Positions 1 to 11,453 of a stretch of 64,000 bases of DNA are shown here, one piece after another. The notes under the pieces were generated by a model. It was not told the origin of the DNA and made no database searches. It saw only the letters and a list, made by a program, of their open reading frames with translations. Position 1 is the stretch's first letter. Each line of letters begins with the position of its first letter. Source of the stretch: Phascolomyces articulosus (taxonomy: Eukaryota > Mucoromycota > Mucoromycetes > Mucorales > Lichtheimiaceae). The stretch is from assembly GCA_025677815.1 (NCBI GenBank), contig JAIXMP010000003.1, forward strand, positions 186,001-250,000, given 5' to 3'. Made by a program: the position numbers and the translations under genes.

Positions 1-344
1 GGCGAAAATACCACCCATAGCGGCTATAATAATAAAATCATGACATTATATATAGAATTAGTTTCAAAGAAACAATAATGACGATCGTTTTTCGTGTATA
101 TATATATGTTTTTTTTTGGTCGTCATTGTTGGTCCATTGTAATCGTTGTTTATTGAAAAAAAATGTAAGATCCATTACCGAAAATACCGATGGTGCCACC
201 AGTTCGAGTAAAGACACCCTTAGCACCTTCCTTGTGCTTTTGTACGGTGTTCTGCATGGCAGACACAACAAGACCGAGTGAACCGGCAATGACAGTTGTT
301 TTACCAGCTTCGTAGAGACAATCTTTGTTATCGTGCGCGGTCAT
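1..344 (-). CDS. Mitochondrial complex I subunit NDUFA11/B14.7-like (Tim17-fold family), 5' part only
   Basis: This encodes an accessory membrane-arm subunit of NADH:ubiquinone oxidoreductase in the inner mitochondrial membrane. Exon 1 (344-179) encodes an N-terminus beginning MTAHDNKDCLYEAGKTTV, followed by a glycine-rich membrane segment and the family-like stretch GVFTRTGGTIGIF. A GTAATG donor at 178 and a TAG acceptor ending at 24 join it to exon 2 (from 23), which reads AAMGGIFA across the junction. The gene then runs off the left edge of the window, so the C-terminal half is missing here. The start is chosen at 344 because the six extra upstream codons (from 362) do not resemble the family. 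The identification rests on motif similarity to fungal 21.3 kDa-type subunits from memory. A Tim17/22/23-family import subunit is the main alternative but less likely. Confidence 0.8.
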
Positions 345-1351
345 TAGGGTGTGGTATAGCAAAAGAGCGGGGAGTTAATAACGGGTGAGAGGGTAGTGTT
401 GGTTGAATAGTTGTTGTTTTGAAGGACTGAATTTTGCTTTTTTGTTACTCGGGCAAGCAGCTTCGAATTTGACGTCACAATTTTATGAGGTCTCTTTAAT
501 TTAATAACTTTTTTTTTTATTAGTTAGTAGGAAGTTTTTTTTTTCTTCTTTCTATACATTCTTTTAACTTTTTTTTTGGAATGAATATTGACAACTGAAT
601 AAATAGGATATACATTATTAATTTTCTTCTAATGAAGGCCTACATATTATCCTGGTGTTATACTTGAACGATAACAAGAAAAAGTAGAATATAGTAAACT
701 ATCACTAAAAAAAAGTAACATAAAGGATTCTATAGTCACGCATAACAAGTACCCAAAGATCGTTTTGGATAATGCAACCCTTAAATGTATCTAATTTACT
801 AGTAACCAGTGATATGCAACAAAGTCATCCAAGTATTGGTTAGCGTCGACCATCATTTCGATAGCATTAAACCACGTTTGCATATATAAAAGAGCCATAC
901 TATCTCTTCCTCTGTCCCAAAATCCATTTCCTAACATTTGTCTTCCAACATAGTACGTAATCCTTTTTTTTCTCCAATGAAAACACAGTATTGAGAGTGA
1001 CGGCCTCCATTTTACCAAAATAAAGAATATCAAACCTGAAGAGGGAAAAAAAAGAAATGAAAAAAAAAGTCAAAATACAAATAATGGATTGTAAAAATAA
1101 TAATAAAAAAAAGAGATGGAAACGATTGGGTCATTGGTATTTCAAGAGAAAAAAAACAAGTAATACAATATAAAAAAAAGAGGTTTGGTAAGAATAATGT
1201 GTTCGACAAGTGTAAGTGACATAAAGTTGGAGAGAGAAAGCAAAGTTGAATGTTGTGTGTCTGTCTGTAAGAGAGAATGTGTGAGAGATTTTTTTTCTTT
1301 CTAAAATGATAAAAGGTGAGGGAAGAGAGATCATTATTATTGTTATTACTA
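345..1351. other. Intergenic region between NDUFA11-like and Hsp70-like genes
   Basis: This stretch of about 1 kb is AT-rich with many A/T homopolymers. It must contain the promoter of the NDUFA11-like gene (directly right of 344) and the 3' region of the Hsp70-like gene (left of 1352). Apart from the unidentified open stretch at 791-1033, I see nothing that looks coding. Confidence 0.5.
791..1033 (-). other. Unidentified open stretch, about 80 codons, possible exon relic
   Basis: An open frame on the minus strand downstream of the Hsp70-like gene reads ...VGRQMLGNGFWDRGRDSMAL... and ends LLVN-stop. The residue mix (Trp, Asp, Arg, Met) is not the low-complexity composition of the flanking AT-rich DNA, so it may be a genuine exon or a remnant. 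It has no good ATG at its beginning. It is preceded by a candidate acceptor (CTTCAG at about 1035-1040) in a phase compatible with the donor of Hsp70 exon 7. However, a better-fitting final Hsp70 exon exists at 1404-1352, so this is not needed for that gene. I do not recognise the family. Confidence 0.2.
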
Positions 1352-3876
1352 TTAATCGGTATCGAATGTGCAAGTGGTGCCATAAGTTTTACCGCGAATT
1401 ACAGCTATAAAAATAATCAAAAAGACGATTATTTAGTAAATATATATACTTTTATGGATAAAACAAGACAAAATAAGGTTTTTTACCTTCTACCCGAAGT
1501 TCGACTTCACCAAAGTACATTTTTATAGACAAATCAACCTTTTCACCTTCCATGACACCTGGAAGTGTTGGCATAGGAATAGTAAAGTTGGCGACCTTGC
1601 GAACGCCGGGACTGGTTGTATAACGAGGTTGTTCCTCAGTATCAGCAGCATAGAGTGTACATGTGGTATGATGGGGATAATAGGCGAAAAAGTCTTTGGA
1701 GACACAGTTATCAATATCTATAATAGTCATAATAATAATTTATGATTAAAAATTAGAAACTCATATCTAATTCATAAGACATACACATACACTCTTTTTT
1801 TCTCTATCTCAAACTTATTGTTTTGTTTATCCCAATTTACTATTTTTATCTATAAACAGGAAGCCTCCTCTTTCCTCACGATAAATAAAACAAAACTTAC
1901 CAAGTGCTTCACCACGTCGTACATAAACTGAGAAACGATTATCACAGCGCACACTACCATCCGCTCGAACAATCTTATAACTTGGAGGATCAATGCCTTC
2001 TTCAAAGGTAGTGGTGGTATCAATACCATACCAGTATCGAGGAATACGTGTGGTAACGACACGGGGGTTAAGACCGAAATAGACAGCACCACGTACAACA
2101 GCCAACTCACAACGAGGTGGCACAGCAACCAAGCCAACACGAGGAGCAAATTCTTGTTGCACTCGTTCAAACAAATAATTGGAAGAACCAAAACCACCAA
2201 CCAAAAATACAGCTTGCAAGGATTGTGCCTTGATCAATTGATCTTCCACAAGGGCCAAGACTTCACGAATGACAGGTTCAAAAACTTCTTGTTTCAATTC
2301 AGCAGCGGTAATACATAACATACCATCTTCCAAACCAATCGCGGGATTGTTGAGGGAATCCAAGTTCATGGAAGCTGGTAATGAAATAAATTGATCTTCG
2401 ACACCATCGAACTGAGGTTTGATCAAATCAACAAATGTATCCATCATGGTTTCAAAAGCAGAAGCAGGGATGGATGATAAGTATTCCTTGAACTTCTTTT
2501 TCAATAATTTTCGCATACGACGATCTAAAAATACGGAACCACAAGATTGACCATGACCCTTTGTACATTCTCGAAGTTTACGACCCGTTCGTTCATCAAT
2601 TTCAAATACAATCAAATCGACCGTACCACCTATTTATTATTATTATTATTGATCATCATTATCATCCAAGTCAAAAACCTTGTATTGAATTTTTTTTATA
2701 TGCTGTTTCCCTTCCATACGATCAAGCTCGATATAACTTACCACCAGCATCGCAAATCATGAATCGATCGCCATGTCTGAGGTTGAACTGATCACACTTC
2801 TTTTCACAATACAAGGCTGCGGCTTCAGGTTCTGAAATAAGCATCAGTCGATCACGATGGTCATTTTCATTAATCAAACCTGCTTTGATAGCAGCATCAC
2901 GCATAGTACTCTTTGCTTTATCAGACCACATAGCAGGTACCGTCAAACACTAATATATATATCATTGATAATATAAGTTATTGATCCCCATCTATTCCAA
3001 ACAAGCTGATTTATTCTAGATGTGTGTGTCTCATCCAATATTGCCAAGAGATATATTTTTTTTCTTTTTTTGGTTCTCCCTCCGTCCTAATTCTTTTGGG
3101 AAAAAAAATCGTAAAAAAAATATATATCTATAACTTACGTATCTGAATTGATGTTGTCCATAGTTTCGTGCAAAACCTTTCTTAAGTTCATTCACAACAT
3201 GATCGTGGAAAGCACCAAGATAGTCAGCGATAGCATCCACAATGGTTAAACCATTGGGAAGAGGGGGAAGGTCCTTGGCAATATTTTCATCCAAATAAAG
3301 TTTATATTGTTTTAAAAGTACCGAGTTACGAGCCGTGGGTCGTTGCATCTCGAGTCGGGCAGCGTTACCCCATTGTGTCATTTGATTGGAGTTGCCATGG
3401 TAAAAGTTAAGTGTAGGTGTCTATGATTATTAAAAAAAACACAACACAACCTTTTTTTTAATCTTTATCATTCTTTTTTTATTTATTAAAAATGTGTATT
3501 TTCTTACCTTGGGATACACATTGTTGTTTTGCTTGGGCCTATTAAAATAGAAAACAATTAAGTTTAAGTTATATAAGGAAGAAAATACACACACATACTA
3601 TATATAACTAAGGTTGAATCAAAAAAAATAATCTTGACTTTACCATCTGACAATATCCACGACTTCGTCGTTTTGAATAAATGCATAAGAACATCCAGAA
3701 AATGTGGTACCTGTATTTGTAATATTTTTTTTGGTTGGTTGGTTTCCATGGTTTGAGTCATCAAACAAGTTTTATTTTATTTTTTTTCTAAAAAAAAAAA
3801 AGGACTCACCGAAATCGATGCCAATAACCACCGGGTAATCGTTAGGATTAAAAGGACGAGCTGCTGCTACTGCCAT
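1352..3876 (-). CDS. HSPA12-type Hsp70-like ATPase, 8 exons, 555 aa
   Basis: This is a cytosolic actin/Hsp70-fold ATPase of the divergent HSPA12A/B class, which has no conventional Hsp70 peptide-binding tail. The exons are 3876-3810, 3710-3644, 3538-3508, 3420-3139, 2949-2742, 2629-1901, 1717-1487 and 1404-1352. All junctions are GT-AG with matching phase and total 556 codons. Visible motifs are the phosphate-1 loop VVIGIDFGTTFSG (residues about 16-28, split by intron 1), phosphate-2 ICDAGGGTVDL (about 215, split by intron 5) and the adenosine loop VFLVGGFGSSNYLFE. The tail is ...GEVELRVEAVIRGKTYG. The start ATG lies just upstream of the first ATPase motif. HSPA12-like genes are expanded in many Mucoromycota and in basidiomycetes. 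The client or function of the fungal proteins is unknown to me, so only the ATPase fold is claimed. Confidence 0.88.
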
Positions 3877-6708
3877 TGCGTACTTTGAACAATGAGTGTT
3901 GTTATATATAAATTAAAAAGGTGTAAAGTTGAATGTTATATTGATGACAGCGGGAAACACGGAGTAGAAAGAAAAAGAGGAGAAAAGAAGAAAAAAAAAT
4001 ATATAAAAATGGTGTGTCTGCGGGGCTGGTGGGTTGTGTGCAAAAAGTATATATGAAATGTGTATGTTATATATATATAATGTGGTGAACGCCTTTTTTT
4101 TTGGTGCGACATTGAGCCAAATTTAGTACAGAAGCTGGCTGAATTGAAGACATAGTTTTCCTGTTATAGTAGACGATTCAAGTTTATGTGTGGTATTTTT
4201 TTAACGTTTGCAAGTCTTCCGGTCGGATAATGGCGCCAGGAACGGTTCTGTTATTTTTTTTTCTTTTTGTATATAAGATAGCATTTGTTTTATATAACTT
4301 GGGATTGTCATCGAGGAGCGATATTCAATAAGTATCTACCTTCATTATTATATGACAGTGCAACGTTCGGAATTTATTAAATCCGCTATTGTTTTTTTTG
4401 ATACGTGCTCACTGAATAAAATGTTATGATATTCTTCTTTTTAACAATCGCATATAATGGCATGGTAATGTTACGTATCAAAAAAGAAAGGGTCACAGAT
4501 CGATCTCTATTATTTAATTATAGTTCATTAATATTTTTAGTTAAAAAGAAAATTGAATATAATACATCATAATATTCTGTAATTATTTAGTGTTTATTCT
4601 CAATAAATAGGCAGTAATTACTTATAAAATAAAATGATTAGTTCCATGTATATATAAAAATCATTTACATCATTAGATTACATTAAATGATCATCATTAA
4701 CAGTTTTTGGATAACCAAATATTTAATATATAAATGCATGTCCGTAGTTTAGTACCAAGAAGTTTAATTTCCTAATGAACTTATCTTGTTTTTTGTTGGA
4801 TTAAATATTGTATATGTTCAACAACCGAACATAATCCTCACTTTTGACTGTTGTCTATTATGTTAATAATAAAAATAATAAAGTAAGAATTATCGATCTG
4901 TCTGCGTATTGTAAATTTATGCCATATATATTATTAATAAATTTACATGGTTGTCAATCAGGTATATTATCATGGGAATATGTAGAGTAATAAAATAAAG
5001 TGATAACCTTTTAGTGTTCCTGAGACATTTTATTACTACTATTATATCCACGCGATCCAATGAAAATTCAGGGAATTCCACTACTTTGGTAGACTGCTCC
5101 TCGCTACTGTCTTTTTTTTTTTAATAGGGTGGTATTTACTTTATTTATTATAAAGCAGCAAAAAAAAAAAAAGAAGATATCACTCAAATACGCAACTATA
5201 ACTTGATATTTTTTGTAATTATGTAAATGGAAGATACTAGAAAAATGATTTTGTACGACTGTCTATAGATATTAGATGAAAACTTGTGCTCTCTCAAGTT
5301 AATTTCATACGTATCACTGTTAAGTGCATATTTTTAGTTACCAGTTTTTCAGATAAATAATGAATTCATTGAATAGTCTGTACAGTATATATTATTGTTA
5401 TATACTGTTGAATGATATTATAATGGATGTGCTCTGTGCCAATTTTTATAGTTGATTATGTATAATGGCAATTGCCTTCTTGAAGATAAAGTGCCATATT
5501 CTTTTTTTTAAAAATGTGTAGAAGTACAAAAGAAAAAAAACCTCTTTTGTCGTATCCACTACCTAGAAAAGATATACATGATTGTTAAAAGAGATTATTA
5601 GCTACTTTACTAATTGCTACTACATAGTAATAAGATAGGACTTTTCCCCTTTTGACAGATATGGAAGAAAGGAGATATAAAATAATACAACAACAAAAAG
5701 AACAATAAAAACAATTTTCATTGGGTAATTGGATCTACATGCTTGATGATATAACAAGTGCTGACGCGTACAAATAAAGGGTGCAATTTATAATTCATAT
5801 TAAATGCCATTCATAAAAAATAAAATATTCCTATATAATGCAAACAGGTTGATCGACTTTAAAGAGGGAGGCGGGAAAAAAAGATAGGTTAGAAAAAAAA
5901 CAACTTGAGGGAAATTGACATCATCGTCATTTAGTGGAGAATGCTTACACGCTCACTTTATGTATTACATACATATGATCTTAAAACTACTCTTTTTTTA
6001 AGACCCATTTTTTCTCCTCATTTTTTTCTAACTCTAAGGATAAATAGAGAATAATAGCTTCTTTGATGATAACATCATATATATATATATTATTGACCTT
6101 TCCCCCCTTCCCCGATGATGACGAGTTCTTATTATTCTATTACGTAAAAAATAAGAATATTTTGGTAACACACATTCGATTATTCTGGATTACTTCTTAT
6201 TCATTTCTTTCCTTTCCAACTCTTCGTAAATGATTTAGATCCGAGAATTCGGAAAACACTACTCTTATTACTACTATACTATATATCCTATTAAAACAAC
6301 TCAGAAAGAGTTGTAGAAAAACACCATAGTCATTTATTCTTATTCTTATTCTTATTATTATTCAAAACATATGATTTACTATCTAACAGAAGAAGATATA
6401 AATATTTAAAGAGTGACTCATTGTTTTGCTTGTTATTATTATTGGGTCTGTAGTACATGGGAAATATTCCTTATCTTATCCATCCTCTTCTCCTCCCCCC
6501 GACCTATATTTTCCTCGATCCTAGTTATTAGTACATATTATTTATTTGGGGGAGAGGGGAAATAAAAGCAAACATGTTTAATACTAGCCTGCTAGCAGCA
6601 ACGGACATGCATAGACATGAATATATATACATCTAATCCCGAGAATGGGTGAAAGTTGTGCAATATTATTTTCTTATCTTTATCTTTATTATCCCTGTGG
6701 ATTACGCG

Positions 6709-6729
6709 TATATATATATATATATATAA
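6709..6729. repeat. TA dinucleotide microsatellite
   Basis: About ten uninterrupted TA units lie in the gene-free region. This is simple-sequence DNA with no other meaning claimed. Confidence 0.9.
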
Positions 6730-8440
6730 TCGAGTAGCCTTTCTCTCTCTCTCCCTCTCCCAAAAGACGGTCTATATATAGAAGAAGGGCGGGTTGTTGT
6801 TAAGGAGATAGATAATAAAGCTTATTTGACAAAAAAAAAACCAACAACTTGAAACTTAGGGAGAAAGATTGAAAGTGAAAAGGGATTGGCTTATATTCTT
6901 TTTTTATAATATAGCTTATTTCTTTTTCTAGTTATACATAAAAAAAAACCAAGTCTGTTGCATGACACATCGGAAAGAAGGAGAATTTGTTTGCTCATTC
7001 ATGTTACACAATCATTCTCATTTTAATGAATCTTTATGCTATCAAATCACTAGCATTTTGCATAAGTAGATTATCTTTTATAATGTGGTAGAAAAATAGA
7101 TTTCATTATAAAATGAATGGTATACATACTTATATTTGTAATAGAGTAGATTGTCATTAGAAGATCAATTATATGGTTTCTTATTCAACAATATATCTAT
7201 TAAGATGTATTTTTTTTGATGGTGTCATCACCTTCTTCACGTATCTAAATTTAGTGCTAGTATGATCTGATGGTACCATCATCCCCTCTTCTCCATAATA
7301 GCCAACACAAGTTTGAAAAATTATATTAAAGGAGATATTCTTCAAAAAATTTAATATAGACAGTCAAACTTGTTGTTGCTTCTTTCATTAAGGGGGATGC
7401 AAAAAAAAAAACAAGTCTTTACCGCCTATAATGCAAATACTTCCTTAGCAATGATATGGTAGTATCATAACTATCTAAACAAAGTAATATAGATAACAAC
7501 GCCAATAAGTAATAAATAATTTTTATAATAACTGATGATAGTACTACTAGATAAATATTCATCTTATTAATAGATTTGTATTTGGTGGGTGTATCCTCAT
7601 CATTTATTATATATAGAGTTATTATTGGAACATGATGAGGAGATGGTTGTACTGATCCATATTCTATTCCTTCTGATCTGCAATAGATGGAAGAGTCTTT
7701 AAATAAGAAGGTTATATATTATTAGCTAGATAATTTAAAAGAATTGCTATATCTGTAAGGCAAGAAACTTGTTATTTTATTTTTATTATGTACAACGGAA
7801 CCTTATCATTTTTGTTGCGTTTTACCGCGACAATGAATTTATCGCTGTTATTATGACTGGTTCATCTATATATCAATGATAGGTCGAACCAGATGTATAA
7901 TGAAGATCATTATCATGCACTATTCCTATATATTGATGATACACACCTTCTATTAGATTGAATGATTTAATGTGTACATATTAGTATAAGAATTAGATGG
8001 AGTAATATTTATCCCCTCCTACTTCAAGAAAATGTGATCAATGTAAAAAAAAACCACACTGACAGGTCGGAACAAGTTTCTTGAATAATTCATGTACCAC
8101 GATTGAAAAGAACAGGATGAAAAATTGACTAAATTGGCATATTCACACCAAGAAAAAAAAAATATAGTTGATAAAAAAAAAGCCCTACTATATTTCAATA
8201 AACCTATAGATTTTTTTAAAAAAAACAAGTTGTTCTTATTTTTGTTACTTGTTGTAAATAGATGATATATATATTTTTCCAAGCATAGCAGCAAGTAAAG
8301 TCAATTACTCAGTTTCGGGTGGCGTTTTTTTTTGACCTTTTGTATCAAAAAAAAAAGGTGACGCGTTTTCTGGTTGGAATTTCGCTTGCGGTTCAGCCAT
8401 CGAATGAAAAAAATTTGTGAAGCGGCCCATACGAATTTTT

Positions 8441-8462
8441 TTTTTCCTTCTCTCTCTCTCTC
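8441..8462 (+). promoter_or_regulatory. Pyrimidine-rich tract just upstream of the P2 start
   Basis: A T-run followed by CTTCTCTCTCTCTCTC ends 8 bases before the P2 ATG. CT-rich leaders near the transcription start are common in highly expressed fungal ribosomal protein genes. The regulatory role is inferred from that. Confidence 0.35.
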
Positions 8463-8470
8463 ATTTTAAC

Positions 8471-8920
8471 ATGAAGTACTTGGCTGCTTATCTCCTTCTC
8501 GTCGCTGGTGGCAAGGCTGCCCCTACTGCTGCTGATGTCAAGTCCGTTCTCGGTTCTGTTGGTGTCGAAGTTGAAGCCGATCGTTTGGAATCCTTGATCA
8601 AGGCCCTTGAAGGCAAGACCGTCGATGAGGTAAATTTCACAATTTGGATCTTTTTTTTTTTTTTTAGTAGATCCATGAAACTACAATAGAGTTTAAACTA
8701 AATAAATAAATAAATAAATATATTAACCTTAAATGAATTAATTCATGGATAGGTCCTTGCTGAAGGCAAGGAGAAGCTTGCTTCCGTTCCTACTGGTGGT
8801 GCTGTCGCTGCTGGTGGTGCTGCCGCTGGTGGTGCCGCTGCTGAAGAAGCCGCTGAAGAAGCCAAGGAAGAAGAAAAGGAAGAATCCGATGAAGATATGG
8901 GCTTCGGTCTCTTCGATTAA
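8471..8920 (+). CDS. RPP2: 60S acidic ribosomal stalk protein P2, 108 aa, 2 exons
   Basis: This is a component of the P-stalk of the large ribosomal subunit, which recruits and activates the translational GTPases. Exons are 8471-8629 and 8753-8920. The 123-nt intron starts GTAAAT, ends GATAG and carries an AAAT microsatellite. The N-terminus [15 protein letters not shown] is the P2 dimerisation domain (P1 has a different start). Next come an Ala/Gly-rich hinge (about residues 66-85), an acidic stretch and the invariant tail [13 protein letters not shown], which contacts elongation factors. Length is exactly as expected. The codons are strongly C/G-ending (GCC, GTC, AAG), as expected for a highly expressed gene and unlike neighbouring genes. 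It is convergent with the bHLH gene. Confidence 0.97.
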
Positions 8921-9784
8921 AAAAATTAATCAAAATAATTTTTTTATTTTTTCTTTGTAAAAATAAAATAATCAATAATGCAACAAAAAAAAATTTTTTT
9001 TCTTGCGATCACACAAAAAAAAAACGACTTTTACCAAGTTTGATTAAAATGATTTTAAAACCATAGTAGGCAACGATCAACATCATCAAGTCATGGGTTC
9101 GTTTTTTTTTATAATTATATATACAAAGAAGAGGTTTACAATGGGTTACAATGGTTACAAAAGGCCACATCATCATTCCCCCCATGTTTCATCTTTTCCC
9201 GATTGATATATTCAAAGAAAGGCGGGCTGGTTGAAAAAAGGTTATCATTATTACACAATATATATATAGACTAATAGAGAAAGAGCCCCTGAAGTTTATT
9301 ATAATGGGGGAATGCGATGAAACAGCCAAAGAAACAGTGATTCAATTGGGTAAAGAAGAAAAGTATGAAAGAAGCGGGGTATTATTATTATGGATAAAAT
9401 GTCAATAAAATTGGAACGATCGACATAATTATATATCAAAAAAGTAAATGATCGGCAAATAGATTGAACGTGATCGTAAGCGTGTGTTGCACTTATATGT
9501 GTTATTATTATAATAATAGAGAGAGAGAGAAAAGAAAATAATGGGCATAATAAGAAGAATATGAATAAAATAATAGTAATAATAATAATATAATAATAAT
9601 AATAATGAAGAGAATAAGAAGACTGTTTTTTGTTTTTGATAGTACACAGTGAAATACTACTATTAAACTAGAACTAATCGTGACAAAAAAAACAATGGTT
9701 GTGTGTGTTTTTTGGAAAAGGGAAAAAAAATATTATTTACAAAAGTTAATACTATAGTATAATCAAAAGAGAAAGTTAATTTCT
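8921..9784. other. Convergent intergenic region, P2 / bHLH gene 3' ends
   Basis: This region contains the 3' UTRs and polyadenylation signals of the two converging genes (several AATAAA-like sites near 8963 and T/A runs). There are TAA/ATT-rich simple sequence near 9568-9606 and a GA-type run near 9521-9532. No coding signal was seen. Confidence 0.5.
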
Positions 9785-11353
9785 TCAAGAAATTGGATTA
9801 CTTGTAGGTACTCCACTAACAATAGGGTGAGGATAAGATGTTTCCATAGAAAATTGTTGTTGCTGTTGAGGTATTATTCCAGCAGCCGTCACTGAAGTAG
9901 TAAATATCATGGTTGGATTCATAGTGGTTGTAGGTTGATAATAATAAGAAGGTGGCGGTACCGTTGTCAACAACGGATCACGTTGAAACATCATAGAAGG
10001 AGCAGCCATCAAAGAAGCATCACTATCATAAAGACAATAATCTCTTTCTGATAGTGTTGTTGTTGCAATCCAACTTTCATAATCTACAGCTGTTGCTGTA
10101 GTATTTGAATTAGGTGTGGTAGTAGTAGTAGTAACTGTAAATAATGCTGGGTCTTCCATAAATTGTTGTTGTTGTTGTTGTTGATGATGATATAATAATT
10201 GTTGCTGTTGTTGCTGCTGTTGTTGATGTTGTAATGGATAATGATGCATGGTATATTTTTCACGTTGTTCTTGTTGTAATTGTTGTAAATAATGTAATTG
10301 TTGTTGCTGTTGTTGTTGTTGATGCCGTTTATGAATTATTTTCTTTTCTTGAATATCTTCTTCTTGTGGATAAGGAAGATGGCTAAGACGTTGCGTAACA
10401 GAGGTAGTGGTTGAAGAGGTATTTGTTCTTTGATGTCTTTTTGATTCTTCTTGATTTTCCAAAGAAGGAGCTTGCTGTTCTTGTCCTTGTTGTTGTTCTG
10501 GAAAAATAGGTGGTGAAGGTAAAGAAGAAGAAGGAGTAGATGGTTTGGTTTGAGGTGGCGTAGAAGGTGGACTACGTCGTTTCATTTGATTTGTAGTAGA
10601 AGAAAGACAAGATGCTTGCTTTCGAAGTCTTTCATTTTGTTTACGAAGATCAGTAATTTCACTCTTGTAATTAGATTCACGATTAAGACTGCTTGTTACT
10701 ATTATAAAGGTATTATTCTAATTAGTTCCCAGGTATTCAAAGAAGAAAAGGAAGGAAAAGGGGTGGATGTATAATATAATGTATATAAATATAATAAAAG
10801 CTATTTTTATAAATCAAATGTGTATGTTAATTAGATGTAATTACCAAACTCGAGTGATTTAGAAACAATCATTGTCTTGCTTGGGCGTCGTACTGTTTGT
10901 AAAGAAGGAAGTGCATGAGCGAGTTCTTGAAACTTTGTATTTAAATTTTCTCTTCGTTGTCTTTCCAGTGCGTTATGAGCTGAACGACGGTCTGCTTGAG
11001 AGGCAGCATCATTACTGATAGAGAATAAAAGATAAGTTTCTTGGATGATATTAAATCATTCTAACTATCTATATCATCATTTATTTTAAACATACCCATC
11101 TTCGAATAATGTAAATGTATTGGGTGATAATGATAAACCTATAAGATGGATAAAATAAATTAATAAATTTTTTATATAACAACCTCATTAAGAGAAAAAG
11201 GCGGCGCGTAGAAAAAAAAAGTATGGTTTCACCCCCAAGTCTGTGCGCTGATTGATACTTACCAAAAGAATAAGGCGATACAGCACTGAAATTACCAAAG
11301 AAACTCTTTGCGGCGTTACGAAATGATGAACGTTTATATTTATCGGATGGCAT
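9785..11353 (-). CDS. bHLH (leucine-zipper-like extension) transcription factor with polyglutamine tail, 405 aa
   Basis: This is a nuclear DNA-binding regulator. Exons are 11353-11263, 11138-11096, 11014-10845 and 10698-9785 (406 codons with stop). The bHLH domain (about residues 50-102) has the basic region SAHNALERQRRENLN, with His, Glu and Arg in the 5-9-13 arrangement. In the Myc/Max/USF class this arrangement reads CACGTG E-boxes. It is followed by helix 1, a loop with RRPSKTMIVSKS and helix 2. A heptad-like stretch (YKSEITDLRKQNERLRKQ) directly follows helix 2 and may extend the dimer interface. The remaining roughly 260 residues are Ser/Thr/Pro- and Gln-rich with several runs of 7-9 Gln, typical of activation domains. 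The intron phases interrupt the bHLH exon on both sides. The target genes cannot be deduced from the sequence. Confidence 0.88.
10150..10335. repeat. CAA/CAG trinucleotide repeats encoding polyQ
   Basis: Interrupted runs of TTG/CTG (CAA/CAG on the coding strand) occur within the last exon of the bHLH gene. They encode several glutamine blocks separated by His, Tyr and Leu. Repeat length is likely to vary between strains. Confidence 0.85.
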
Positions 11354-11430
11354 TTAGATAATAAGAATAAATAGTAATAAGTAATAATAATAATAATAAA
11401 ATGTGTGAGTGTGTGAGTGTATGTATGTAT

Positions 11431-11453
11431 GTGTGTGTGTGTGTGTGTGTGTG
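11431..11453. repeat. GT dinucleotide microsatellite
   Basis: About eleven GT units lie upstream of the bHLH start codon, probably in its promoter or 5' UTR. Confidence 0.9.

Larger units (their letters stand above)
3877..8470. other. 4.6 kb gene-free, AT-rich region
   Basis: No open frame longer than about 90 codons and no recognisable protein motif, tRNA or transposon end was found on either strand. The stretch is rich in A/T homopolymers and short repeats: TTATTC units near 6337-6357, a TA run at 6709-6729 and CT-rich tracts near 6739-6760. The left end should contain the Hsp70-like promoter and the right end the P2 promoter. Short imperfect palindromes such as GATGGTACCATC (near 7270) occur but do not form a recognisable element. 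It is the longest empty stretch in the window. Confidence 0.6.

Noticed and set aside
1030..1383. Minus-strand open frame of 117 codons, Phe/Leu/Ser-rich
   Set aside because: Composition is that of translated AT-rich DNA. Its first bases overlap the real last exon of the Hsp70-like gene in a different frame.
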